This document shows positions 8,555 through 16,907 of a stretch of 64,000 nucleotides of DNA, piece by piece. A model generated the notes under the pieces. It searched no databases. It had not been told where the DNA came from and was given only the letters and a program-made list of their open reading frames with translations. Origin of the DNA: Wandonia haliotis (GTDB taxonomy: Bacteria; Bacteroidota; Bacteroidia; Flavobacteriales_D; Crocinitomicaceae); NCBI RefSeq assembly GCF_039523435.1, contig NZ_BAAAFH010000003.1, forward strand, positions 124,001-188,000. Reading direction: 5' to 3'. The position numbers were made by a program, and so were the translations under genes. Every line of letters starts with the position of its first letter. Position 1 is the first letter of the stretch.

Positions 8555-9232
8555 ATGAAAATATTGATCGTTGAAGATGAGAAAGAGCTGTCAGACGTTA
8601 TTGCCGGTTCATTGGAAAAAGAGCACTTTGTAGTTGAAACGGCTAGTGATTTTCATTCGGCATCTGAAAAAATTGCGTTGTATGAATATGATTGTATTCT
8701 GCTTGATATTACGTTACCGGGAGGAAACGGATTACAATTACTGGAAGAAGCAAAACGAACAGGAAAAGAGGAAAACATCATCATTATTTCTGCCAAAAAC
8801 TCTTTAGAAGATAAGATTTCCGGACTTGCTTTAGGTGCAGATGATTACCTGACAAAACCCTTTCACATTGCTGAACTTAATGCCCGGATAAAAGCTGTTC
8901 TCCGCAGGAAAAAACTGGATGGAAAGAACATTATTGAAATTGCTAATCTGTCAATGGATATTAACGAACGACTCGTAACTGTAAGTGGTCATACACTTCA
9001 GCTTAACCGGAAAGAGTTTGATATTCTTAATTATTTCCTGTTCAATAAAAACCGACTTGTGACAAAAACTGCACTTGCCGAGCATGTTTGGGGAGATAGT
9101 ATTGATAATGCTGACAACTTTGATTTTATCTACTATCAGATGAAAAACCTGCGAAAAAAACTTCAGGAAGCAGCGGCGGCAATAGAAATTGAGTCGGTGT
9201 ATGGTGTGGGGTATAAACTCGTTGAAAAATGA
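8555..9232 (+). CDS. OmpR/PhoB-family response regulator
   Basis: A 225-residue two-component regulator. The receiver domain (residues 1-115) starts MKILIVEDEKELSD, with the phosphorylated Asp51 in ILLDITLPGGNG and the conserved Lys in YLTKPFH. The C-terminal winged-helix DNA-binding domain (about 125-225) ends VYGVGYKLVEK. The ATG at 8555 is chosen because the receiver fold begins there; an in-frame upstream start would add 25 residues read through the operator and promoter. Its stop overlaps the kinase start (ATGA). The direct repeat just upstream is the likely binding site for its own product. Confidence 0.93.
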   Translation: MKILIVEDEKELSDVIAGSLEKEHFVVETASDFHSASEKIALYEYDCILLDITLPGGNGLQLLEEAKRTGKEENIIIISAKNSLEDKISGLALGADDYLTKPFHIAELNARIKAVLRRKKLDGKNIIEIANLSMDINERLVTVSGHTLQLNRKEFDILNYFLFNKNRLVTKTALAEHVWGDSIDNADNFDFIYYQMKNLRKKLQEAAAAIEIESVYGVGYKLVEK

Positions 9233-10497
9233 AACTACTCAATCAGTCTCTAAAATACCTGTCAATTTCCATCCTGCTGATTGTAAGTTTCTGGTCAGTT
9301 ATTTTTTATGTAAATATGATTGACGAAATTCACGACAGTATAGACGATGGTCTGGACAATTACAAATTATTGATTGTTCAGAAAGCGGATACGGACTCTA
9401 CATTGTTGTCAAAACGTTATTTTGACGAGAGCAATTATGCAATCCGGGAAATCAGTCAATCTGCGGCAATCCGGGTGAAGGACACCTATGTTGACACACT
9501 GATGTATATGCCGGATGAAGACGATCTGGAACCGGTTCGAATGCTGACTACTGCTTTTGAAAATAATGGTCACTATTACGAGCTTAAAGTCATCAATTCG
9601 ATGGTGGAAGAGGACGATCTTATTGAAGATCTTTTCTGGGCTGTTTTCTGGTTGTATATCATCCTGGTAGTAAGTATCATTCTGATCAATAATGTTGTAC
9701 TTCGTCGTTTATGGAAGCCTTTTTATAATTTACTGGATCAGGTGAAGCATTTCCGGCTGGGGCAAAGCCGCAACCTTCCGGCTGTTACAACAAAAACAAG
9801 AGAATTTAACGATTTACAACAAGCCGTTAACACACTGCTTCAACATAGTTTGGAGACATTTGAACAACAACGACAGTTTATAGAAAATGCTTCGCATGAA
9901 TTACAAACTCCTTTGGCTGTTGCTACCAATAAGCTTGAATTACTTTTGGAAAAAGGAACTTTGGAAAATGAGCAGGCTGAAAATATCTCTCAGGTTCTCC
10001 AGATGATTGAGCGCCTGGTACGTCTGAACCGATCTTTGTTACTACTTGCCAAAATAGAAAACCGGCAGTTCTTCGACAACCGAACCGTCTCTGTAAACGA
10101 AATAATTCATCAATCCGTTGAAGATTTGGAAGACTTTTCAGCATTTAAAAATGTGAAAATTACTGTTAGTGAAACAACAACAATAGAAGTCTTCGCTGAT
10201 GTGGCTTTAATAGGGATCATTATCTCCAATCTCATCAAAAATGCAATTTTTCACAACGTTCCTGACGGGCAGGTTTTTATTTCTGTTGATGCAAACAAAA
10301 TCCGGATTTGTAATACAGGCAAAAACGAGCCGCTAAATGCCGAAAAAGTTTTTAACCGGTTCTTTAAGTCAGATGCTGAACAAACCGGAACAGGTTTGGG
10401 ACTGGCAATTGTAAAAGCCATCTGCAAGCTGTATGATTTCTCTGTTCATTACTCATTCGAAGGAGGTTTACACTGCTTTGAAGTTCGGTTTAAGTAG
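9229..10497 (+). CDS. membrane sensor histidine kinase
   Basis: A 422-residue inner-membrane kinase. Two membrane segments (about residues 9-30 and 135-158) flank a periplasmic sensor region of roughly 100 residues that I do not recognise. Next come a HAMP-like linker, the dimerisation/phosphoacceptor motif NASHELQTPL with His223, the N-box region NLIKNAIFHN, and the ATP-binding GTGLGLAIVKAI motif. It pairs with the response regulator through a 4-bp overlap. The periplasmic ligand is unknown; the downstream regulon consists of envelope proteins, which suggests an envelope or surface signal. Confidence 0.93.
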   Translation: MKLLNQSLKYLSISILLIVSFWSVIFYVNMIDEIHDSIDDGLDNYKLLIVQKADTDSTLLSKRYFDESNYAIREISQSAAIRVKDTYVDTLMYMPDEDDLEPVRMLTTAFENNGHYYELKVINSMVEEDDLIEDLFWAVFWLYIILVVSIILINNVVLRRLWKPFYNLLDQVKHFRLGQSRNLPAVTTKTREFNDLQQAVNTLLQHSLETFEQQRQFIENASHELQTPLAVATNKLELLLEKGTLENEQAENISQVLQMIERLVRLNRSLLLLAKIENRQFFDNRTVSVNEIIHQSVEDLEDFSAFKNVKITVSETTTIEVFADVALIGIIISNLIKNAIFHNVPDGQVFISVDANKIRICNTGKNEPLNAEKVFNRFFKSDAEQTGTGLGLAIVKAICKLYDFSVHYSFEGGLHCFEVRFK

Positions 10498-10519
10498 CTT
10501 TTTCTGACAGTTTCTCCTA

Positions 10520-10554
10520 TTCCAGAATGTTTACAGATTCGTTTTGTTGTTTTG
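10520..10554 (+). promoter_or_regulatory. direct-repeat operator plus -7 element (copy 2)
   Basis: TTCCAG (10520-10525), five bases, TTACAG (10531-10536), 10 bases, then TTGTTTTG (10547-10554), a one-mismatch TAnnTTTG. The spacing is identical to the copies at 8515 and 11386. The ATG of the next gene starts 4 bp after the -7 element. Confidence 0.72.
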
Positions 10555-10558
10555 CTCC

Positions 10559-11383
10559 ATGAAAGGATTAACGACAGTGTATATAAAGGAACTTGCCGCC
10601 CTACTCTTTCTATGTATTCCGGTAGTGGCACAGACACAAACGGACACAATGCAGCAAGCACGTCCCAAAGTAGCACATGCCGAACCGCTTTATGTGGATT
10701 TAGTGAGGGATCTGGGAGCCCGAAAAGGAGAACGAGAAATTAATGTCGGAGCTGAGTTTTCAGCAACCGGAAACTATAATGAATACAATCTGTTTGCCGA
10801 ATACGAATGGGCTCCTGTTCATCGTTTGGGGTTTGAAGTTGAAGCGGTATTTTCCTTTTTTAGCAGGACGAACGAAAGTGAAGAAAACGTTCCCGCAAAT
10901 AAACCGGATCGGTTAAAGCTCGCTACCCAGTATTCGTTCTTTGTTTCTGAAACGTATAAAACAACTCTTGCCCTGGGATATATGCACGAATTTGAATTAA
11001 CTGACTACCAGACATTCAGTAAAGGCACGTGGGTTTCAGGAAATGTCTACAGTCCGTTTTTTGTTGCTGCCAAAAGGTGGGGAAACCATTTTCATACACT
11101 GTTGTACACCGGTCCGCAGTTTCATCAAAATTTTGCTTCAGGAGCCCTGACAACCACCTGGCAAATAAATACCTCTTTTCATTATATGCTTACCGGCACA
11201 AAGCACTTTATTGGGGTGGAAGTAAACAAAACAATTGGTCAGGGACACTTTGATGTATTTATTCACCCTCAACTAAAATTGAAATTATCTGACCGTCTGG
11301 CTATCGGATTTGTACTGTCCTTTCCGACTAACAAACGCACACATGGATTCGGGTCTTTTATGCGGATAATCTATGAACCCTAG
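10559..11383 (+). CDS. uncharacterised envelope protein in the two-component regulon
   Basis: A 274-residue predicted exported protein. The ATG at 10559 gives a signal peptide ending near PVVAQ and lies directly after a promoter, so it is preferred over the in-frame ATG at 10544, which falls inside that promoter. After a short linker comes HAEPLYVDLVRDLGARKGE, a block I remember in other Bacteroidota proteins without assigned function. The rest alternates aromatic and polar residues (NEYNLFAEYEW, HFHTLLYTGPQFH, HYMLTG), typical of a small outer-membrane beta-barrel. It lies between the kinase gene and the PepSY-like gene and has its own copy of the direct-repeat promoter, so it is probably controlled by this two-component system. 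Confidence 0.75.
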   Translation: MKGLTTVYIKELAALLFLCIPVVAQTQTDTMQQARPKVAHAEPLYVDLVRDLGARKGEREINVGAEFSATGNYNEYNLFAEYEWAPVHRLGFEVEAVFSFFSRTNESEENVPANKPDRLKLATQYSFFVSETYKTTLALGYMHEFELTDYQTFSKGTWVSGNVYSPFFVAAKRWGNHFHTLLYTGPQFHQNFASGALTTTWQINTSFHYMLTGTKHFIGVEVNKTIGQGHFDVFIHPQLKLKLSDRLAIGFVLSFPTNKRTHGFGSFMRIIYEP

Positions 11384-11385
11384 TT

Positions 11386-11420
11386 TTCCAGATTGTTTCC
11401 AGATTCTCCATTTACCTTTG
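11386..11420 (+). promoter_or_regulatory. direct-repeat operator plus -7 element (copy 3)
   Basis: TTCCAG (11386-11391), five bases, TTCCAG (11397-11402), 10 bases, then TACCTTTG (11413-11420), a perfect TAnnTTTG -7 element. It begins 2 bp after the preceding stop codon and serves the PepSY-like/DUF2490 pair starting at 11443. Confidence 0.8.
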
Positions 11421-11442
11421 CTCTATATAAAAACAAAAAGAT

Positions 11443-11892
11443 ATGAAAAAGTACATGATGCTATTGACAGTAACCCTGTTACTCGCTGCAAACAGTAGTT
11501 TTGCACAGGATATTCCACAAAATCAGGTTCCTTCAGTAATTGTCAATAATTTTCAGAAAAAATTCCCTAAGGCATATGATATCGAATGGGAGCTTGACGG
11601 AACACTTTATAAGGTTGAGTTTGAGACCGGACGTATTTCAAAAGATCACGATGCCTGGTATGACAAAACAGGAGCACTGGTGCGTCTTAAAGAGGAAATA
11701 ACGAAGGAAGAATTACCACAAAAAGTGCTGGAGTCTATCAAGCAGGAATTTAGCGGTTATCGAATGGATGATATAAAACGAGTTACCGAAGGAAGTGAAG
11801 TTTATTACCGGGTTGACCTGGAATCTTTTTCGGAAGAATGGAAAGTTGTATATGCTGAAAACGGTAAACTCATCAGTAAAGTAGCAGATTGA
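11443..11892 (+). CDS. PepSY-like (BLIP-like) periplasmic protein
   Basis: A 149-residue exported protein with a signal peptide ending SSFAQ. The mature part has two tandem units of the PepSY-like (DUF2874, beta-lactamase-inhibitor-like) fold: VIVNNFQKKFPKAYDIEWELDGTLYKVEF, then a second unit around VLESIKQEFSGYRMDDIKRV followed by YYRVDLE. Such proteins are common in Bacteroidota envelopes, often next to two-component genes; their ligands are not known. The promoter carries the direct repeat, so it is probably regulated by the adjacent system. Its TGA overlaps the TTG start of the next gene (TTGA), indicating coupled translation. Confidence 0.87.
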   Translation: MKKYMMLLTVTLLLAANSSFAQDIPQNQVPSVIVNNFQKKFPKAYDIEWELDGTLYKVEFETGRISKDHDAWYDKTGALVRLKEEITKEELPQKVLESIKQEFSGYRMDDIKRVTEGSEVYYRVDLESFSEEWKVVYAENGKLISKVAD

Positions 11893-12698
11893 TTTATTCA
11901 AAAGTCATAGTATCTGTTGGTATTGCTGTTATCTGTTTATTCGGCACAAAAGGACTCTCACAGATCAGCTCGCCGGGAATGGGAGATGCCAAAACGGCGA
12001 GTTGGTTTGCGCTGGGTCTGAAACAGGATTTTGGCCGGGAAAAGAAATGGGAATCGGTCTCATATATTGGATTAGGCAGAAAAAGCAATCCGGATGAATA
12101 CAACCTGGTACACAAACCCTCTATTTTTGTCATAAACCAGGAATTTTTTCACCAATTTCATAATCGTTGGCAGTATTCCCTTGGTTTCAGTTACCGAAAA
12201 CAGCATGAGTACACCTCAACGTATCCTTATGTACACAAAAACCCTGAATTCCGGCAGGAACTCCGGTCTTATGGTAGAATCCGTTATTCGTTAGGAAACG
12301 ATCCGGTAAAAGCGACTTTTCAATTCAGAGAAGAATTCCGAAAATTCTATGGCCCCCGTTTCCGGTCTTTTTCAGAAGATTTACAATTCCGTTCCCGTTT
12401 ACGAATGCAACTCACATGGAGTATCAATTCGACAAAAACACATCGTCTTATCGCCAGTGCTGAAGCTTTATTTTCTATCAGTAAAAAACATGCTCCGGAA
12501 CAATGGACAACATTTGCATATCGCGAAAGCCGTTTTTCACTCTATTATTCACTACACCCCTCATCAGTTCCGATTACATTCAATATTGGTTATATGAACA
12601 ATCTTTTGGGCAATCATTCTCCCCATTCTGTTCACTACCTAGCATTCGACATTATTTTTACAAACGTATTTTCGTCTCAAAAGGTAAAAAGTCAATAG
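11889..12698 (+). CDS. DUF2490-type outer membrane protein
   Basis: A 269-residue protein beginning at a TTG that overlaps the previous stop by 4 bp. No ATG offers a complete signal peptide, whereas this start gives MIYSKVIVSVGIAVICLFG followed by a cleavage region near GLSQ. The body has DUF2490 features: SWFALGLKQDFG early, YSLGFSYRKQHEY, many Arg/Tyr/Phe alternations (RFRSFSEDLQFRSRLRMQLTW) and a C-terminal barrel strand. It is probably a small outer-membrane barrel of unknown function, co-transcribed with the PepSY-like gene under the direct-repeat promoter. Confidence 0.75.
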   Translation: MIYSKVIVSVGIAVICLFGTKGLSQISSPGMGDAKTASWFALGLKQDFGREKKWESVSYIGLGRKSNPDEYNLVHKPSIFVINQEFFHQFHNRWQYSLGFSYRKQHEYTSTYPYVHKNPEFRQELRSYGRIRYSLGNDPVKATFQFREEFRKFYGPRFRSFSEDLQFRSRLRMQLTWSINSTKTHRLIASAEALFSISKKHAPEQWTTFAYRESRFSLYYSLHPSSVPITFNIGYMNNLLGNHSPHSVHYLAFDIIFTNVFSSQKVKSQ

Positions 12699-12721
12699 TT
12701 CATTTCATCCATATAAATTGA

Positions 12722-13429
12722 TTATTCAGAATCTTTATTCAACCATCGGGTTTCTTCTAACACCCCTGTTCTTGAGAATATTCTTAACGAGTCACTATCA
12801 TAATCAATTATAGCCTTAAGTTCTTGTGTCTCGTAGTACACCCTGTGTTTACCAATTGGAATCCCATTTTTATCAATTGTTCCGATCAAAAGTGTTTCAC
12901 CAGATACATACGGGACTATAATCTCTACTTCTTTATTGGCGGTATTTATAAAACCTTTATCAGGCAGAAAGTTGTTTTCTATAAGGTTTGGAAATGTTGC
13001 CCACATTTTTTTATTATCCTTCCAAAACGTTACAAATTTAGCTGCAGAAGAATTTGGTGAATACAACATTGCATACCCTTCTCTGTCCCCATTTTTATAT
13101 GCAGTTTCTAATACTTCTCCATTTGCAAAATACTCAATACTTTTCCCCTCAAGTTTATTATTTTCATAAAACTCTCTTTTTACGAGTTGGTCTTTGGAAT
13201 AAATCTTCCACTCTCCCTGTTTTCTTCCCAAACGATCCTGGTAATTGATCGAGTCTGTTTTTTTCTCTTCTTCTGAATTTGTATACAGCGATTTAGATTT
13301 CGAACTGACGACTTTAATTTTATCCTTTGTTACTTCCTCTGCGCAAGAAACAAAAAAACAAGTTAGTAAAACACAAGCTGTTACCCAATAGTTTCTCTTC
13401 TGGTTTTCATTTAATACGCTATTATCCAT
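12722..13429 (-). CDS. MORN-variant repeat lipoprotein
   Basis: A 235-residue lipoprotein with an N-terminal hydrophobic stretch and lipobox CFFVSC near residue 29. The mature part holds three or four MORN-variant repeats of the YwqK type (GRKQGEWKIY, NKLEGKSIEYFANGE, NGDREGYAMLY, and later GIPIGKHRVYYE). Such repeats form short beta-hairpins. Database names call some of these antitoxins, but there is no toxin gene here and I do not infer that role. It follows a membrane-protein gene by 26 bp on the same strand, so the two are probably co-transcribed. Confidence 0.78.
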   Translation of the reverse strand: MDNSVLNENQKRNYWVTACVLLTCFFVSCAEEVTKDKIKVVSSKSKSLYTNSEEEKKTDSINYQDRLGRKQGEWKIYSKDQLVKREFYENNKLEGKSIEYFANGEVLETAYKNGDREGYAMLYSPNSSAAKFVTFWKDNKKMWATFPNLIENNFLPDKGFINTANKEVEIIVPYVSGETLLIGTIDKNGIPIGKHRVYYETQELKAIIDYDSDSLRIFSRTGVLEETRWLNKDSE

Positions 13430-13455
13430 TCTATGCTTAAATTATGAAAAGACCT

Positions 13456-13995
13456 TTACCTTTTTCCCATCACAAAACGATACAAACTGACCGTTAATAA
13501 AAAGAATCCTATTTTAATCAATACTACTAGTAATAGAGCAAAAAAGCCATCCTCGAAGTCACTAAATAACCCCCACATATCAGGCAGATAGTCGCGATGA
13601 AATAATGTCAAGAGTATTACAAACCGTTCTACTGTTAGCAAGAAAAGTAAACTAATAAGTATTCGAAACACCAAAAACCTCCTTACGGGGTTTATCCGAT
13701 ATAGTTGGGTAAGCAAGAACCAAAACATTGCCTCTATCCAACCTACATGTCCGGAACATTTCACCCTATTAATTTCAGATTCCAAATAGAAAAAACCCGT
13801 TTTGGTTAACCATAAAGTAAGCCATATAAAACCACCATAAACAACTAATTGAACGGCACTTTTGTCAAAGTCTGATATAACTGTTTTGTCTTTTACTACC
13901 CATTTCAACAAAAAGTAAAGCATAGAATACCAACCGAATCCAACGAAAATATCAATTCGTATAAAATCTGTTAGAAAGTCAAGAATCTCACTCAA
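13456..13995 (-). CDS. uncharacterised multi-pass membrane protein
   Basis: A 179-residue protein with about four hydrophobic segments (around FGWYSMLYFLLKWVV, LVVYGGFIWLTLWL, FLVFRILISLLFLLTV and FFALLLVVLIKIGFFLLT). I recognise no family motif. It lies 26 bp upstream of the MORN lipoprotein gene on the same strand, which suggests a membrane protein plus lipoprotein pair. Confidence 0.65.
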   Translation of the reverse strand: MSEILDFLTDFIRIDIFVGFGWYSMLYFLLKWVVKDKTVISDFDKSAVQLVVYGGFIWLTLWLTKTGFFYLESEINRVKCSGHVGWIEAMFWFLLTQLYRINPVRRFLVFRILISLLFLLTVERFVILLTLFHRDYLPDMWGLFSDFEDGFFALLLVVLIKIGFFLLTVSLYRFVMGKR

Positions 13996-14052
13996 TAGTT
14001 CATTTTTTAGCCTGTTTAATCTGACACGTTTTGCAAGAGAAGGTACTATTTT

Positions 14053-14634
14053 CTATCGAAACTGCTTTGGTTTCATTCCCTTTTCGGCAAGTTCGGAAAT
14101 TTCATCTATTCGCTTTTGCCGGGTTTCCGGTCGCTTCGCAAGAACAATCCAGTGCAGGAGAGATTTTTTGGATGATTTACTCAAACTTAAAAAATAATCT
14201 TTCGCCCCTTTCCTACCCGCAAAAGCGTCCTCTAAATCATCGGGAATAATCAGCTCTTCAACCTCATCCAACAATGTCCATGAACCATTCTGTTTTGCTG
14301 TTTCAATGCTTTTAAAACCTGCCGGTGTCATTTCCCCGTTTTTAATCAAAACCTGTACTTTTTCCTTATTGATTTTCGACCAGGTACTTTTTGGCTTTCG
14401 CTTGCTAAAATATTGATGCGAACAGGTTTCGTCAATTTTTACTTTCTTACTGTCTATCCATCCAAAACACAAAGCTACATCAACAGCTTCACTCCAACTG
14501 ATTGTCTTTTTCCCCGAACGCTTACTGTAAAACACAACCCATACACATGGTTCCGATTGATGGTTCTTTTCCAGCCACTTTCGCCAATCTGTACAACTAG
14601 TTGGATAATATATTTCGATCTCTTTTTCTGCCAT
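14053..14634 (-). CDS. YdeI/OmpD-associated family protein
   Basis: A 193-residue cytoplasmic protein. The N-terminal half has WRKWLEKNH, VWVVFYSKRSGKKTISWSEAVD and ALCFGWIDSKK, and the middle has RKPKSTWSKINKEKV, all characteristic of the YdeI/OmpD-associated family (YdhG/YjbR-like fold, DUF1801-related). The C-terminal block from PDDLEDAF to RPETRQKRIDEI is the usual family tail. No enzymatic function is established. It is on the minus strand with the VOC gene upstream (33 bp), possibly the same transcript. Confidence 0.85.
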   Translation of the reverse strand: MAEKEIEIYYPTSCTDWRKWLEKNHQSEPCVWVVFYSKRSGKKTISWSEAVDVALCFGWIDSKKVKIDETCSHQYFSKRKPKSTWSKINKEKVQVLIKNGEMTPAGFKSIETAKQNGSWTLLDEVEELIIPDDLEDAFAGRKGAKDYFLSLSKSSKKSLLHWIVLAKRPETRQKRIDEISELAEKGMKPKQFR

Positions 14635-14667
14635 TTATTTTGTCAAACTCCAGAAGTAAACATCCGG

Positions 14668-15042
14668 TTATTTTACTTCTCTGCTTTGTACATTAAACAC
14701 GGTTCCTGCCGGATCCTGAATCCAGTGCATATTAACCGGAAGTTCCTCCAGTTCGTCACACGTATTCACACCTTTTGATTGCAAATAATCCGTCGCTTCT
14801 TCTACATCCGGCACAACAAGCTGTAACCAGGTTTCTGAATGCGTGTAATTGTCCACACAATCCAACCATAAAATGTTGTTGCCGAATTTTACAGCATGTG
14901 TTCTGGAAATGGTCGGATTGTTTATTGTTTTCTCTTCTACCTCCAACATCAAAACATCTCTGTAAAAAGCAACTGTTTTTTCGTATTTACTCTTGGGAAT
15001 CTTGATTGCAATATTGATTCCTGCTTCAAATTTCACACTCAT
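14668..15042 (-). CDS. VOC (glyoxalase/bleomycin resistance-like) family protein
   Basis: A 124-residue single-domain protein with the paired beta-alpha-beta-beta-beta pattern of the vicinal oxygen chelate superfamily: YEKTVAFYRDVLML at residues 19-32, HAVKFGNNILWLDC, then VPDVEEATDYLQSKGV and WIQDPAGTVFNVQSRE. VOC proteins include glyoxalases, dioxygenases and antibiotic-binding proteins; the metal ligands are not clear enough here to choose. It is the likely first gene of a two-gene unit with the YdeI-like gene. Confidence 0.82.
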   Translation of the reverse strand: MSVKFEAGINIAIKIPKSKYEKTVAFYRDVLMLEVEEKTINNPTISRTHAVKFGNNILWLDCVDNYTHSETWLQLVVPDVEEATDYLQSKGVNTCDELEELPVNMHWIQDPAGTVFNVQSREVK

Positions 15043-15111
15043 TGTATTTTTTTTGCGTTTATCATTTCGGATCGTTCAGAGAAACTACTTGATATCTTAC
15101 CAATTAATACC

Positions 15112-15128
15112 CTGTAACCGCGTTACAG
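15112..15128. repeat. short perfect inverted repeat
   Basis: CTGTAAC and GTTACAG surround a 3-base centre in the 182-bp space between the VOC gene start and the MBOAT gene end. No T-run follows, so it resembles an operator-type dyad rather than a terminator. Confidence 0.35.
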
Positions 15129-15224
15129 AGAAAGCTCGATCTTTTGTTAAATTTCATAAAGCATCTGATACAAATCGTCATACGCCCTTTGAACGAATAC
15201 AATATATAACAAATCCTTGTCTTA

Positions 15225-16907
15225 TTAGAACTGGAAATAAATAAACGGTTGTAGATCGCTTGAAATAAACTGGATGATAACGAACACTGTAATAACAGCA
15301 ACAATTGCTTTAACAGGCATTGGAGAGGCAACAAACAGTTCTTTATACCAATCTTTGACTCGTGTCGGTAACCAATGAACGATAAAACCAAATAACATAG
15401 CGAAAAAGACCCATTTGTAGCTTGTCAAAATTTCCCAGGCAAGCCCCAACTGAAAATTGGTCTGCATACTGTGCCACATTTGCTCTACCGTTTCCAAATC
15501 TTCCGCCCGGAAAAAGATCCGCGTAAACGTAATAAAAACAAACGTGAAGGTAATAGCATAAATACGTACGAGAATTCCACTCTTATTCTTAAACGGGCTG
15601 ATCTTCGACCAGTATTTGTGCCAGACAACACCCAATCCGTTCAGTCCTCCCCAAATGACAAAATTCCAGGAAGCTCCGTGCCATAATCCCCCGTATAGCA
15701 TGGTAATCATAAGGTTAATATCCCTGATAATCGCTTTTTTCAGCCCCGGGAACAAATGGGCTAACCCGACGATTAAAAGAGCAACTCCCGCAAAAATAAG
15801 GAAGAACCACATGTTTCCGCTCAACAGAACAATTACCGTAAGAATGAGTGTAAGCGAAATCCATGTTCCCCAGGTTGAGTTCCTGTTTCCTCCCAATGGG
15901 ATATACAGGTAATCTTTTAACCAGGTGGACAATGAAATGTGCCACCTGCCCCAAAACTCTGATGTACTCTGTGCTTTATAAGGCGAATTAAAGTTGGTCG
16001 GCAGATAGAAGCCCATAAGCATGGCTACACCGATTGCAATATCCGTATAACCGGAAAAATCACAATAGACCTGTAAAGAATACCCAAAAAGAGCCAGCAT
16101 ACTCTCAAACCCGGTGTACATTCCCGGATTATCGAATACCCGGTCAATAAAGTTGACGGCTATATAGTCTCCCAACACCATTTTTTTAACCAGTCCGTTA
16201 AGAATGAGGAAAACAGCCATTCCAAAAACACGCTTAGAAATGGAATACGGTTGATAAATCTGCGGAACAAATTCATTCGCACGAACAATCGGACCAGCAA
16301 CTAATTGCGGAAAAAACGAAACATAAAACCCAAAATCAATCAGGTTTTTAACCGGTTGTATCCGCTCACGGTAAATATCAACTGTGTACGAAATCGTCTG
16401 GAAGGTGAAAAAAGAAATTCCTACCGGCAATATGATTTTATTAACATCAAAACCAGTTCCCAACCACTCATTGGACCAGTGTGCCAGGTGGTTAAACACT
16501 TCATAATCGGTATGGAACACCTGATTATAGCTTTCGGTAAAGAAATAAGCATATTTAAAATACACCAGTACCCCAAGGTTGATCGTAACACTGAGAACTA
16601 CCAACCAAAGTCTTTTGCGCTTAGAAGTACTCCTGTACACTGCATTTCCGATGTAAAAATCAGTAACGGTACTGAAAAGCAATAAAAAGAAGAAAAACTC
16701 ACTTGTTTTGTAGTAGAAAAACAAACTGATCAGAAACAAATACCCGTTTCGAAGCGCAATTTTCTTATACACGATGGCATACACTGCATAGGCAATTATG
16801 AAAAAGCCCCAAAAGCTAAAACGTGTGAAGATCATCGGTGCAGAGGGGTTGTAACTCAGCACATGGGACAGATAGTTCCAAATTTCATTCCAATTCAGCC
16901 AATCCAT
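15225..16907 (-). CDS. MBOAT family O-acyltransferase (AlgI/DltB-like)
   Basis: A 560-residue polytopic inner-membrane enzyme. MBOAT features are LPVGISFFTFQTISYTVDIYR (about residues 150-170), FFPQLVAGPIVR, YCDFSGYTDIAIG, FWGRWHISLSTWLKDYLY and the catalytic-His motif LWHGASWNFVIWG. Homologues (AlgI, PatA, DltB) pass an acyl group, usually acetyl, from the cytoplasm to a periplasmic acceptor protein or glycan. The start codon overlaps the stop of the upstream SGNH gene (TAATG). It is the last gene of a four-gene operon with two SGNH proteins and a LysM protein, so it probably supplies acyl groups for an envelope glycan. Confidence 0.93.
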   Translation of the reverse strand: MDWLNWNEIWNYLSHVLSYNPSAPMIFTRFSFWGFFIIAYAVYAIVYKKIALRNGYLFLISLFFYYKTSEFFFFLLLFSTVTDFYIGNAVYRSTSKRKRLWLVVLSVTINLGVLVYFKYAYFFTESYNQVFHTDYEVFNHLAHWSNEWLGTGFDVNKIILPVGISFFTFQTISYTVDIYRERIQPVKNLIDFGFYVSFFPQLVAGPIVRANEFVPQIYQPYSISKRVFGMAVFLILNGLVKKMVLGDYIAVNFIDRVFDNPGMYTGFESMLALFGYSLQVYCDFSGYTDIAIGVAMLMGFYLPTNFNSPYKAQSTSEFWGRWHISLSTWLKDYLYIPLGGNRNSTWGTWISLTLILTVIVLLSGNMWFFLIFAGVALLIVGLAHLFPGLKKAIIRDINLMITMLYGGLWHGASWNFVIWGGLNGLGVVWHKYWSKISPFKNKSGILVRIYAITFTFVFITFTRIFFRAEDLETVEQMWHSMQTNFQLGLAWEILTSYKWVFFAMLFGFIVHWLPTRVKDWYKELFVASPMPVKAIVAVITVFVIIQFISSDLQPFIYFQF

